A DNA stretch of 64,000 nucleotides from Algoriphagus aquimarinus. GTDB taxonomy: Bacteria > Bacteroidota > Bacteroidia > Cytophagales > Cyclobacteriaceae. Position 1 is the first letter of the stretch; every line of letters begins with the position of its first letter. Positions 18,334 to 26,814 of the stretch are shown here, piece by piece. Both the position numbers and the translations under genes were made by a program. The notes below the pieces were generated by a model that had not been told where the DNA came from, did no database searches, and saw only the letters and a program-made list of their open reading frames with translations. The stretch is taken from NCBI RefSeq assembly GCF_007997215.1, contig NZ_VORW01000001.1:806001-870000 (forward strand), read 5' to 3'.

Positions 18334-19728
18334 ATGTATTTCCAACATGTATATGACAAGTCACTGGCACAAGCAAGTTACTTTATAGGCTGTCAGGCAA
18401 AAGGTGTAGCAATTGTAATCGATCCCCAAAGGGACATGGATGTTTACTTGAAAATAGCCAAGCAAAACAACATGAAGATTACTCATATTGCTGAAACACA
18501 TATTCACGCAGATTTCCTGAGTGGTTCTAGAGAACTGGCTTCAGTGACTGGTGCGAAAATGTATCTTTCAGATGAGGGTCCAAAAGAATGGCAATATGAA
18601 TTTGACCATGAAGGTCTTCATCATGGTGATACGATTAAGGTCGGTAACCTAAATTTAGAAGTGCTTTACACTCCTGGTCATACGCCAGAGAGTATCAGTT
18701 TTCTTTTGACAGATAATCCTGCCACAGATAAACCAGTCATGATTTTCACGGGTGACTTTGTGTTTGTCGGGGATATAGGAAGACCAGATTTGCTTGAAAA
18801 AGCCGCTGGATTAATAGGGACTCAAGAGAAAGGTGCAAAACAGATGTATGAGTCGGTTCAGCGATTTGCCCAACTTCCAGAGTACGTTCAGGTTTGGCCG
18901 GGTCATGGTGCTGGATCAGCCTGCGGCAAAGCTTTAGGGTCCGTTCCTAGCTCAACGGTGGGTTATGAGAAAGTCCGAAACTGGGCGTTCCAATTTGCTT
19001 CCGATGAGGAAGGGTTTGTGGATTATTTATTGGATGGACAGCCTGAGCCACCGAAGTATTTTGCAATGATGAAACACCTGAATAAGGTGGATAGACCTTT
19101 ATTAGTAGAAGTACCCAAGCATACTAACCTTGGGAAAGATCAATTTCTATCTGCTTATAAGGACGGGTTGAAAGTAATTGATACTAGAAATAAAGTAGAT
19201 TTTGCAAAAGGCTTTTTGCCAAACAGCATCAATATCCAAGGCAATAATTCCTTTTCCACCTGGGCGGGTTGGTTGCTCAATTATCAAGAACAATTTGTTC
19301 TCGTAGCTGAAGAAACTCAGATGGATGATCTTACTCGAAAACTGATGCGGATCGGTCTTGATAATATCTACGGATTCATTGAAGATGTCAATGATCTAGG
19401 CGTGGAGCTTCAGACTGCAGATGTGATTGATATTGAAGAGTTCAAATCTCTGGTTGGAAAAGATGATGTGCAGGTAGTCGATGTGAGAAATACTACAGAA
19501 TATAGTGCGGGTCATGTGAATGGTGCAGACCACGTGTTCGTAGGGGCTTTGTCTGATAATCTGGATAAAATCAGTAAGGACAAACAGGTAGTGATTCATT
19601 GCCAAAGTGGAGACAGAGCAGCTATTGCCTATTCTGTTTTAAGAAAGAATGGATTTGAGAATGTTAAAAACTACTCTGGAGGAATCAAAGAGTGGTTGGA
19701 AAAAGGAAATGAAACAGTTAAAAATTAA
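18334..19728 (+). CDS. CstB-like persulfide dioxygenase - pseudorhodanese - rhodanese fusion
   Basis: A 464-residue three-domain protein. The metallo-beta-lactamase domain (1-240) has ETHIHADFLSG, YTPGHTPES, GDFVFVGDIGRPDL and VWPGHGAGS, the mononuclear-iron persulfide dioxygenase pattern. Rhodanese domain 1 (about 255-355) has no Cys at its active-site loop (FVLVAEETQ) and is therefore a pseudorhodanese. Domain 2 (about 365-462) has an intact loop, VIHCQSGDRA. This order is that of Staphylococcus CstB, which oxidises persulfides to sulfite and transfers sulfane sulfur to give thiosulfate. A free rhodanese gene follows after 11 bases. Role in sulfide detoxification is inferred from architecture. 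Confidence 0.9.
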   Translation: MYFQHVYDKSLAQASYFIGCQAKGVAIVIDPQRDMDVYLKIAKQNNMKITHIAETHIHADFLSGSRELASVTGAKMYLSDEGPKEWQYEFDHEGLHHGDTIKVGNLNLEVLYTPGHTPESISFLLTDNPATDKPVMIFTGDFVFVGDIGRPDLLEKAAGLIGTQEKGAKQMYESVQRFAQLPEYVQVWPGHGAGSACGKALGSVPSSTVGYEKVRNWAFQFASDEEGFVDYLLDGQPEPPKYFAMMKHLNKVDRPLLVEVPKHTNLGKDQFLSAYKDGLKVIDTRNKVDFAKGFLPNSINIQGNNSFSTWAGWLLNYQEQFVLVAEETQMDDLTRKLMRIGLDNIYGFIEDVNDLGVELQTADVIDIEEFKSLVGKDDVQVVDVRNTTEYSAGHVNGADHVFVGALSDNLDKISKDKQVVIHCQSGDRAAIAYSVLRKNGFENVKNYSGGIKEWLEKGNETVKN

Positions 19729-19739
19729 ACTATCATATT

Positions 19740-20051
19740 ATGAGTTTTTTATCAGCAATTTTCGGGAGTAAAGATAACAGTGAATTGAAAGAGGTAATCG
19801 AAGGAGGAGCATTTCTGGTAGATGTTCGTTCCTCTGGCGAATTTGCTTCTGGATCTGTCAAAGGAGCGGTAAATATCCCTTTGGATAAGATTGGTAGTCA
19901 ATTGACCAAATTCAAAGGCAAGAAAAATATCGTTGTCTTTTGCCAGAGCGGCAACCGTAGCGGACAGGCGAAGAGCATTTTGGAGAATAATGGTGTTCAG
20001 AATGTCATTAACGGGGGCTCTTGGAGCAATGTCAATCAATGTGTAGGTTAA
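19740..20051 (+). CDS. Single-domain rhodanese sulfurtransferase
   Basis: A 103-residue rhodanese without signal peptide. It has the VDVRSSGEFASGSVKGAVNIP strand-helix and the active-site loop VVFCQSGNRSGQA with its nucleophilic Cys, which accepts sulfane sulfur as a persulfide. It starts 11 bases after the CstB-like gene, and a terminator follows directly, so the two form one operon in which this protein may pass sulfur to or from the larger enzyme. Confidence 0.9.
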   Translation: MSFLSAIFGSKDNSELKEVIEGGAFLVDVRSSGEFASGSVKGAVNIPLDKIGSQLTKFKGKKNIVVFCQSGNRSGQAKSILENNGVQNVINGGSWSNVNQCVG

Positions 20052-20061
20052 AATAGAATTC

Positions 20062-20089
20062 AATGGAGAGTCATTTGGCTCTCCATTTT
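20062..20089 (+). terminator. Rho-independent terminator after the rhodanese gene
   Basis: AATGGAGAG / CTCTCCATT stem with loop TCATTTGG and a short T-run, 10 bases after the stop. The methyltransferase gene starts 18 bases later. Confidence 0.75.
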
Positions 20090-20106
20090 AATTTCAACTC
20101 GATAAA

Positions 20107-20715
20107 ATGGATTTTTGGGATCAGCGATATAGTCAACCAGACTTTGTTTACGGCAAAAAGCCAAACGAATATTTGAAAGCTAAATTAGTGGATCTGAGTT
20201 CTGGTCGAATATTATTTCCGGCAGAGGGAGAGGGAAGAAATGCAGTCTTTGCGGCCAAATTAGGATGGGATGTGTTTGCTTTTGATAGTAGTATAGAAGG
20301 TAAAAAGAAGGCTGATAGTTTAGCCTTGACAAGTGGAGTCAGCATCGACTATCGAGTGGAGGGTCTCGAACAGGTGGATTATCCAGCTAGTTATTTTGAT
20401 GCCATAGCATTTTCCTATACCCACTTTCCGGAGGACAAAAGAAAACTTTATCATAAAAAATTAAGTGCGTACCTTAAGAAAGGTGGATTTCTGATCTTGG
20501 AATGTTTTAGTAAAAATCATTTAAATTTTCAGAAGAATAACCCGAATGCAGGAGGCCCAAAAGATGTGACTATGCTTTTCGATTTGGAAGAAATCAAAAA
20601 TGATTTTGCTGATTTTGATTTTAAAGAGGCCTATGAAACAGAAACCGATTTAGAAGAGGGACTATATCATGTGGGGACTGCTTCTGTAATCAGAATTTTT
20701 GCTGTCAAGAAATAA
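20107..20715 (+). CDS. SAM-dependent methyltransferase, TehB/thiol-type
   Basis: A 202-residue class I methyltransferase. It begins MDFWDQRYSQPDFVYGKKPN, the opening typical of TehB-like and thiopurine-type enzymes, followed by motif I (ILFPAEGEGRNAVFAA), the acidic end of strand 2 (VFAFDSS) and the DAIAFSYTHFP motif IV region. Such enzymes methylate tellurite, selenite, thiols or similar small acceptors in the cytoplasm. Next to persulfide and rhodanese genes, a role in detoxifying a chalcogen or thiol compound is plausible but not proven. Separated from the upstream operon by a terminator. Confidence 0.8.
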   Translation: MDFWDQRYSQPDFVYGKKPNEYLKAKLVDLSSGRILFPAEGEGRNAVFAAKLGWDVFAFDSSIEGKKKADSLALTSGVSIDYRVEGLEQVDYPASYFDAIAFSYTHFPEDKRKLYHKKLSAYLKKGGFLILECFSKNHLNFQKNNPNAGGPKDVTMLFDLEEIKNDFADFDFKEAYETETDLEEGLYHVGTASVIRIFAVKK

Positions 20716-20792
20716 TAAGACAGACTAAGTGGGTTTTATCAACAGGACAAACTTTTAAATAAGATATTTTCAAAAAATAAACTTAAAAAACT

Positions 20793-21002
20793 ATGAAAAA
20801 GAACATGGGCTCCGTAGATAAAATCATTCGCTTGCTACTAGCAGTTGGTGTAGCAGTATTGTATTTCACAGGTACAATTTCCGGCATATTGGCCATAGTA
20901 TTAGGTTTGTTGGCAGTCGTTTTTGTTGCAACCTCATTTATGAGTTTTTGCCCCTTATACCTCCCTTTTGGGATTAGTACGATTAAAAAAAAGCTTAATT
21001 AA
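20793..21002 (+). CDS. YgaP-like DUF2892 membrane protein
   Basis: A 69-residue protein with two hydrophobic helices (about 11-26 and 29-50) and the DUF2892 hallmarks: KNMGSVDKIIRLLLA at the N-terminus and the FCPLYLPFGIST motif after helix 2. In YgaP this module anchors a rhodanese in the inner membrane; here it is a stand-alone protein 77 bases after the methyltransferase, with rhodanese genes nearby. A terminator follows. Confidence 0.88.
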   Translation: MKKNMGSVDKIIRLLLAVGVAVLYFTGTISGILAIVLGLLAVVFVATSFMSFCPLYLPFGISTIKKKLN

Positions 21003-21038
21003 GTAGTAGAAAAGTTGCTATCACCCTTTAGTAACTGA

Positions 21039-21067
21039 TGCCTGGTAAATTTTACCAGGCATTTTTT
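21039..21067 (+). terminator. Rho-independent terminator after the DUF2892 gene
   Basis: TGCCTGGTAAA / TTTACCAGGCA stem (11 bp as drawn, about 9 bp with a realistic loop) followed by six T. Confidence 0.85.
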
Positions 21068-21104
21068 GTTTTAATAGTTTACCAACTCACAGAACGTGCA
21101 ATTT

Positions 21105-21223
21105 TTACCATGAAATTCGTAAATCAAACTTTCGATTTTCGTGGTAATTTTTTTTGAAGTTTGACTTTTTTTAATCAATTTTACCATGAAATCCGTAAAT
21201 CAAACTTTCGATTTTCATGGTAA
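21105..21223 (+). repeat. Tandem near-palindromic repeat carrying the start codon of the DUF4143 ATPase gene
   Basis: A 43-bp unit occurs at 21105-21147 and 21181-21223 (76-bp period) with only two mismatches. Each copy is itself an imperfect inverted repeat: TTACCATGAAA at the left and TTTTC(A/G)TGGTAA at the right. In copy 2 the right arm supplies the ATG of the ATPase gene; in copy 1 the same codon is GTG and its reading frame stops after seven codons. Confidence 0.9.
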
Positions 21224-22359
21224 AAGAAAGACAAATTTTCGCTTTACTTCAGGAATATCTATCGATTTTTCCAGCTGTTGGTCTCTTGGGGCCAAGACAG
21301 GTAGGGAAAACTACGCTCGTCAAAAACCTAAAACTCGATAAAGACAGCATTTACATGGATCTGGAAAAAGCTTCTGATCGAGCTAAATTGGTGGATGCTG
21401 AGCTTTTTCTGAAAGCACATGTGGATAAGACGGTGATTCTCGATGAGATACAATTGATGCCCGAATTGTTTGCGGAGCTTAGAAGTCTGATCGATGAACA
21501 GCGGGAATCAGGGAGATTTATTCTATTGGGTTCTGCTTCACCAGATTTGATCCGAAGTTCGGCTGATTCTTTAGCTGGGCGGATTGGTTATCTGGAACTG
21601 ACCCCATTTTTCTTGGGAGAAATAGAAGAAAGCGAACTGGAAAAACTCTGGATTCGTGGAGGTTTTCCTTTGTCTTTTTTAGCAAAAACAGATCGAGAAA
21701 GTCAGATTTGGAGACAGAACTTCATCAAGACCTATCTGGAAAGAGACCTGGCGCAGATAGGATTGAGTACAGATCCGAGACTAGTGGAGCGATTCTGGAT
21801 TATGCTTGCCAATGCACAAGGAGGAATCTGGAATGGAGAAAGTTTTGGACGAGCGTTGGGAATCACGCGTCCGACGGTGAATCGCTACTTGGAGTTTCTG
21901 GAAGGTTCCTTTATGGTGCGTGTGCTGCAACCCTTTCATCAGAATATCAAAAAGCGCTTAGTGAAGTCTCCTAAAGTATTTATTCGAGACACGGGTTTGC
22001 TTCACTCTCTGACTGGTGTGGACACTATGGAAGCTCTGCGTAATCTAGTGCAGATTGGAGCTTCTTGGGAAGGTTTTGTGATCGAGCAGATTACAGCGAC
22101 TTTCGGCCAGGAATACGAGTATTACTTCTACCGTACGCATCAGGGAGCGGAATGCGACCTGCTTTTGGTGAAAAATGGCGTAGTGAAAATTGCTATCGAA
22201 ATCAAAAACACACTTTCACCAAAACTCAATAAAGGGCTACAGATCTCCATGGAAGATACTGGAGCGGAGGAAGGAGTTGTGATTTGCAGAATCGAGGAAG
22301 GCTATCCGCTTTCCGAAAAAGTGAAGGCGGTGGGGTTGAGGGAGTTTTTGGGAAGGTGA
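21217..22359 (+). CDS. AAA_14 / DUF4143 ATPase
   Basis: A 380-residue P-loop ATPase. Walker A is GPRQVGKTTLVKN (about 24-36), Walker B is TVILDEIQLMPEL (about 72-84), and ILLGSASPDLIRSSADSLAGR is the sensor/arginine region. The C-terminal DUF4143 domain includes RDTGLLHSLTGV, GASWEGFVIEQI and the nuclease-like HQGAECDLLLVKNG...AIEIK series. These proteins are very common in Bacteroidota and other anaerobes, occur in many variable copies and have no settled function. Unusually, its start codon is embedded in the second copy of a tandem near-palindromic repeat. It stands alone, between two terminator- or spacer-bounded units. Confidence 0.92.
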   Translation: MVKERQIFALLQEYLSIFPAVGLLGPRQVGKTTLVKNLKLDKDSIYMDLEKASDRAKLVDAELFLKAHVDKTVILDEIQLMPELFAELRSLIDEQRESGRFILLGSASPDLIRSSADSLAGRIGYLELTPFFLGEIEESELEKLWIRGGFPLSFLAKTDRESQIWRQNFIKTYLERDLAQIGLSTDPRLVERFWIMLANAQGGIWNGESFGRALGITRPTVNRYLEFLEGSFMVRVLQPFHQNIKKRLVKSPKVFIRDTGLLHSLTGVDTMEALRNLVQIGASWEGFVIEQITATFGQEYEYYFYRTHQGAECDLLLVKNGVVKIAIEIKNTLSPKLNKGLQISMEDTGAEEGVVICRIEEGYPLSEKVKAVGLREFLGR

Positions 22360-22431
22360 ATTGTAATGGCGAAGTCTGATGTAGTTCATGAGTTTTCAGA
22401 ACGTATTTTGAGTTTAAAATCTAACTTCTAA

Positions 22432-23025
22432 ATGGAAAGAGAAGCAGAGAAATATTTTAAAAAATTCAGAACGCATATGGAAAAGTGTGTCAAAATCGAA
22501 AACTCAGAATTCGATCTTATTTGCAGCTTTTTTTGTGTTAAGAAAATAGAAAGAAAAACCTTTCTTCTTGAACCGGGGAAGATATGCCGTTTCGAAAACT
22601 TTGTTGTTTCTGGCTTATTTCAAAGTGCCGTATTGGATGAATCAGGCAAAGTACATACGCTACATTTTCCACATGAAGATTGGTGGGTCGGCGATTATAA
22701 AAGTTTTAATACCAGAATGCCTTCTATCATGAGAATTGAAACGCTAGAGGATTCGATTTTGCTTGAAATCTCCAAAACGTCTTTAGATGAATTATTGACG
22801 ATCTCGCCAAGTTTTGCTGGTTACTTTAGAACGCTAAGTGAAAACGCAAGTATTGCAGCAAATGAGCGTATCATCAATCAGTTATCACAAACAGCGGAAC
22901 AACGATATGAGCTTTTTTACCAGAAATATGCTGCGATTAAAGATCGTCTATCACAGAAAAGAGTCGCTAGCTTTTTAGGGATTTCCCCTGAGTATTTCAC
23001 TCAGATTGGGAAGAGAAATAAATGA
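22432..23025 (+). CDS. Crp/Fnr family transcriptional regulator
   Basis: A 197-residue protein with a cyclic-nucleotide-binding-type beta roll (about 25-125; KTFLLEPGKICRFENFVVSG) and a C-terminal winged helix-turn-helix (about 150-195; RVASFLGISPEYFTQIGK). No cysteine cluster for an iron-sulfur centre is present at the N-terminus. The family in Bacteroidota usually regulates stress or metabolic genes. The next gene, an NTF2-like protein, lies 71 bases on with its own -7 element and may be a target. Family certain, ligand unknown. Confidence 0.9.
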   Translation: MEREAEKYFKKFRTHMEKCVKIENSEFDLICSFFCVKKIERKTFLLEPGKICRFENFVVSGLFQSAVLDESGKVHTLHFPHEDWWVGDYKSFNTRMPSIMRIETLEDSILLEISKTSLDELLTISPSFAGYFRTLSENASIAANERIINQLSQTAEQRYELFYQKYAAIKDRLSQKRVASFLGISPEYFTQIGKRNK

Positions 23026-23068
23026 AAAGTACTTAATCTAGTTAAAGTTTTTTAGGGTTTGAGCGAAG

Positions 23069-23076
23069 TAATTTTG
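23069..23076 (+). promoter_or_regulatory. Bacteroidota -7 promoter element for the NTF2-like gene
   Basis: TAATTTTG matches TAnnTTTG and lies 20 bases before the ATG at 23097. No clear -33 element at proper spacing. Confidence 0.4.
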
Positions 23077-23096
23077 TAAAACTAAACAGAGATACA

Positions 23097-23492
23097 ATGA
23101 CTGAAAAGCACCCAAACATTCAATTAATCGAAAGTTTTTTCATGGCTTATTCCAATGCTGACTTCGAAGGGATGAAGCGTGTAATGGCTGTAGATGTCAA
23201 ATGGCATATTCCAGGCAAACATCCATTCAGTGGGACTAAAACCGGGATAAGTCAATTAATGGAATACTTAGAAAAGCTAAATGAATTCGGCTTCAAGGCT
23301 GAGCAGATTGTGATGGGCGTAAACGACAATTATGTCATCGACTGTCACAGAAACTGGAGCACATTAAGTGGTCCAAGAGTTTTAAATGCTATGTCTTGTC
23401 TGTTATGGAAGATTGAAGAAAATATGATCGTTGAAGTTTTTAACTTCCCGCAAGAGCAGTATTTGGTTGATGATTTTTTTAATATAAACTGA
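23097..23492 (+). CDS. SnoaL/NTF2-like protein
   Basis: A 131-residue cytoplasmic protein of the NTF2-like (SnoaL) fold: an opening helix pair (IQLIESFFMAYSNADFEGMKRVMAVDVKWHIPG), the GKHPFSGTKTGISQLMEYL segment and four strands to the end. Members are small hydrolases, isomerases or binding proteins. It follows the Crp/Fnr gene on the same strand with its own promoter. No catalytic assignment is possible; it is one of three NTF2-fold proteins in the window (also 42638 and 61110). Confidence 0.8.
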   Translation: MTEKHPNIQLIESFFMAYSNADFEGMKRVMAVDVKWHIPGKHPFSGTKTGISQLMEYLEKLNEFGFKAEQIVMGVNDNYVIDCHRNWSTLSGPRVLNAMSCLLWKIEENMIVEVFNFPQEQYLVDDFFNIN

Positions 23493-23506
23493 GATTCCCC
23501 CTAGTT

Positions 23507-23673
23507 CACGTCAGGTGACTTGGACTTATAGAAATGCAATATTCACATCATCAACTTAAATATGCTCGTTTCAAGCCATTTCAAAAAGTAGATGGCTTAC
23601 CATTAATCTTGTGTTTCCAGACAGAAAAGCAGCCTAAAGACTGCAATGTGCTAAGCACAAGTCAGGAGACTTG
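23507..23673. repeat. Interspersed-repeat candidate with two related hairpins
   Basis: CACGTCAGGTGACTTG (23507-23522) and CAAGTCAGGAGACTTG (23658-23673) are related stem-loops (the second a perfect 6-bp stem with AGGA loop) in the same orientation, bounding about 135 bases that look non-genic. The right hairpin lies 15 bases before the UvrA stop. The layout resembles REP-type elements, but only one locus is visible here. Confidence 0.45.
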
Positions 23674-23688
23674 CGCTAGGCGCGAGGT

Positions 23689-26505
23689 TTACACAAAAGC
23701 TTCCCTCAAATACTTAGCAGTGTAATTCCCTTCTTCTTTCATCATATCCTCAGGAGTTCCTTCGAAAGTGAGGTATCCACCCTTATTTCCTCCTTCTGGA
23801 CCCAGATCAATAACCCAATCCGCAGATTTGATCACTTCGGTATTGTGCTCGATAATGATTACTGAATGACCCTGATCGATCAGGGCATTGATGGAGTGGA
23901 GAAGTTTTTTGATGTCGTGGAAGTGAAGTCCTGTAGTAGGCTCATCGAAGATAAAGAGGATATGATCCCCGTGTTTGGTGCCGCCTTTTCCTAGGAAAGA
24001 AGCCAGTTTCACACGCTGCGCCTCACCGCCAGAAAGGGTATTTGAGCTTTGGCCCATGCCTATATAACCAAGCCCTACTTCCTGAAGTGGCTGAAGCTTA
24101 TTGATGATTTGGGTTTTTCCTTGGAAAAATTCCAAAGCTTCGTCAATGGTCATTCCCAAGACATCTGAGATGTCTTTTTCGTGGTATTTGACATCCAAGA
24201 TTTCATTTTTGAATCGCTTGCCTTTGCAGGATTCACAAGTCAAATGAATATCTGCCATAAACTGCATTTCTACAGTTGTGATTCCTTCACCGGCACAATT
24301 TTCACAGCGCCCACCATCCACGTTGAAGGAGAAAAATGCGGGTTTGTAGCCTCGCTGCTTCGAGATTGTCTGCTCAGAGAATAAGGTTCGGATTGCATCG
24401 TATGCTTTCACATAGGTCACTGGATTGGAGCGGGAAGACTTCCCGATAGGATTTTGATCCACAAATTCCACTTGAGAAATGGATTTGTAATCCCCTTCGA
24501 TCCTGTCATACTTTCCACTTTCGTCGATGACCGTTCCCAGCATTTTTCCTAAGGCAGGATAAAGCACTTTTTTGATCAAGGTAGATTTCCCTGAACCAGA
24601 AACCCCAGTGACTACCGTGAGTGTATTGAGTGGGAATTTGACAGAGATATTTTTCAGGTTGTTTTCTCTAGCTCCTTTTACTAGAATGGAATCTTTCCAG
24701 GGACGATTTCCATCTTTTTTAAAAATTTGCTCTTCGCCTCGTAAATACTTGGCAGTGTGAGTTTGTGCCGAAGTCATGAGCTCTTCGATTGAACCTTGGA
24801 AAAGCAATTCTCCACCATGAACACCCGCATCTGGCCCGATGTCAATGATCTGATCAGCAGCTTTCATCACTTTCTCCTCATGCTCCACCACGATCACGGT
24901 GTTGCCCATGTCTCGAAGTGATTTCAGCACGTCGACTAATCGATCCGTGTCTCTTGGATGAAGTCCTATGCTTGGCTCATCCAGAATGTACATAGATCCT
25001 ACAAGAGCGGACCCTAGGGAAGTAGCCAGTTTGATACGCTGAAATTCTCCACCTGAAAGTGAAGCGGTCAAGCGATTCAAGGTCAAATAACCCAAGCCAA
25101 CCTGATCCATGTATTCCAAACGACTCTGCACTTCTTTTAGCAGCCGATTGGCAATCTTCGCTTGATGTGGAGGAAGTTCAAGAGTATTGAAAAAGGGCAA
25201 TGCCTCATCTATAGGCATCAAAACTATGTCAATGATGGATTTGTCTGCTACTTTAACGTAAGAAGCGTCTTTGCGCAAGCGAGTTCCTTTACAGTCTGGG
25301 CAAGTGGTGCGGCCGCGAAAACGCGAAAGCATCACACGGTATTGGATTTTATGAGTCTTAGTTTCGAGATCTTTGAAAAATGCGTCTAAGCCCTTGAAGT
25401 GTTTGTTTCCAGTCCATAGCAAGGCTTTTTCCTTTTCATTCAGATCCTCATAAGCTCTGTGAATGGGGAAATCAAATTCAATTCCTTTTTTCAATAGAGG
25501 TTCTACCCAGGCTCTGGAAGACTCTCCCCGCCAAGGTGCAATGGCTCCTTCGTATACCGATAATCCTTTATCCGGGATCACTAGGTCAGGGTCTATTCCT
25601 AACACATTACCGAAGCCCTCGCAGGTACGGCAAGCACCGAATGGATTGTTGAAAGAGAAAAAGTTGACTGATGGAAGCTCGAATTGAATTCCATCGAGTT
25701 CAAATCTATCTGAAAAGCTCTTGGTCTCTTTGCCGGGAATAGTGATTTTGCAATCGCCGTGACCTTCGAAAAGAGCAGTTTGCACTGAATCTGCAATTCG
25801 GAATTGATTGTCCTCATCTTCCTTATGTACCGCTACGCGGTCAATCAGAATCTCATAGTTTCCTTTTTGAATCTTTTTTTCCTGAAGTAGATCTTCCACG
25901 AAATACGCTTCATCATCGATCAAAATCCGGGTATATCCTTTTTGCAAAAGCAATTCAAGCTCTTGGTTTATCTTTCTTCCGCGCTCGATTTGCAACGGAC
26001 AGGAAATCATCACTTTGGAGCCATCTTCAAATGACTGAATGTAATCCACGATGTCTGTCACCGTGTGGTGTTTGACTTCTTTACCCGAAATCGGAGAGAT
26101 CGTTTTTCCCACTCTGGAGAAAAGCAGTTTCAGGTAATCATAGATCTCAGTAGTCGTTCCTACAGTGGATCTAGGATTTTTGGTATTGACTTTTTGCTGA
26201 ATTGCGATAGCTGGAGCTACTCCTTTGATGTATTCCACATCAGGTTTTTCCATTCTGCCGAGGAACTGTCGGGCATAGGAACTAAGGCTTTCCACATACA
26301 TTCGTTGGCCTTCGGCAAAAAGTGTATCGAATGCAAGAGAAGATTTACCAGAGCCTGAAAGGCCGGTAATCACCACAAATTTATTTCTTGGAATCGCAAC
26401 GCTCAGGCTTTTCAGGTTGTTCACCCGAGCATTTTTGATGATGATGAATTCCTTGGGATCGAGTGAGTCGATGTCTGTAGTAGCGGATAAAGTGCTCAAA
26501 GTCAT
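23689..26505 (-). CDS. uvrA: Excinuclease ABC subunit A
   Basis: UvrA, the damage-sensing ATPase of nucleotide excision repair, about 938 residues from the ATG at 26505 (a TTG 39 bases upstream would add 13 residues). Two ABC ATPase modules are visible: Walker A GLSGSGKSSLAFD and signature LSGGEFQRI in the first, GVSGSGKSTL and LSGGEAQRV in the second. Zinc-finger CxxC pairs occur in both (CRTCEGFG with CPDCKGTR; CENCAGEG with CESCKGKR), and SLSSYARQFLG follows the first Walker A as in UvrA. It acts in the cytoplasm with UvrB, which is not in this window. Monocistronic, with an interspersed-repeat candidate at its 3' end. Confidence 0.97.
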   Translation of the reverse strand: MTLSTLSATTDIDSLDPKEFIIIKNARVNNLKSLSVAIPRNKFVVITGLSGSGKSSLAFDTLFAEGQRMYVESLSSYARQFLGRMEKPDVEYIKGVAPAIAIQQKVNTKNPRSTVGTTTEIYDYLKLLFSRVGKTISPISGKEVKHHTVTDIVDYIQSFEDGSKVMISCPLQIERGRKINQELELLLQKGYTRILIDDEAYFVEDLLQEKKIQKGNYEILIDRVAVHKEDEDNQFRIADSVQTALFEGHGDCKITIPGKETKSFSDRFELDGIQFELPSVNFFSFNNPFGACRTCEGFGNVLGIDPDLVIPDKGLSVYEGAIAPWRGESSRAWVEPLLKKGIEFDFPIHRAYEDLNEKEKALLWTGNKHFKGLDAFFKDLETKTHKIQYRVMLSRFRGRTTCPDCKGTRLRKDASYVKVADKSIIDIVLMPIDEALPFFNTLELPPHQAKIANRLLKEVQSRLEYMDQVGLGYLTLNRLTASLSGGEFQRIKLATSLGSALVGSMYILDEPSIGLHPRDTDRLVDVLKSLRDMGNTVIVVEHEEKVMKAADQIIDIGPDAGVHGGELLFQGSIEELMTSAQTHTAKYLRGEEQIFKKDGNRPWKDSILVKGARENNLKNISVKFPLNTLTVVTGVSGSGKSTLIKKVLYPALGKMLGTVIDESGKYDRIEGDYKSISQVEFVDQNPIGKSSRSNPVTYVKAYDAIRTLFSEQTISKQRGYKPAFFSFNVDGGRCENCAGEGITTVEMQFMADIHLTCESCKGKRFKNEILDVKYHEKDISDVLGMTIDEALEFFQGKTQIINKLQPLQEVGLGYIGMGQSSNTLSGGEAQRVKLASFLGKGGTKHGDHILFIFDEPTTGLHFHDIKKLLHSINALIDQGHSVIIIEHNTEVIKSADWVIDLGPEGGNKGGYLTFEGTPEDMMKEEGNYTAKYLREAFV

Positions 26506-26814
26506 AGCTGGCAAAGTTACAAAAGGAACAGAGGAACTGATCAAAAAGTTGGGAAGGTTATTTATTTAATGTAATCTAAGTGGACTGCTGACAATTGAAA
26601 TCGCAATTTGATAGCCGTATGTTGCCACCAACATTGAGCATTGAAATTGACGTTTAGTACATTTTAAGGGTAATAAAATGCATATTTGATACAACTTTGT
26701 ATTTAAAATAATTCACTACATTTTGTACTTTACTAAGATACATCTGTTAAATTGTAGTATCATTTTTATTAAATCTGCCAACTACCTTGTTTTCAAATTC
26801 ACCATACTTTTTGA

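Noticed and set aside
23534..23725. 63-codon open frame on the plus strand
   Set aside because: It lies within the repeat candidate and runs into the uvrA 3' end on the other strand; no protein features.
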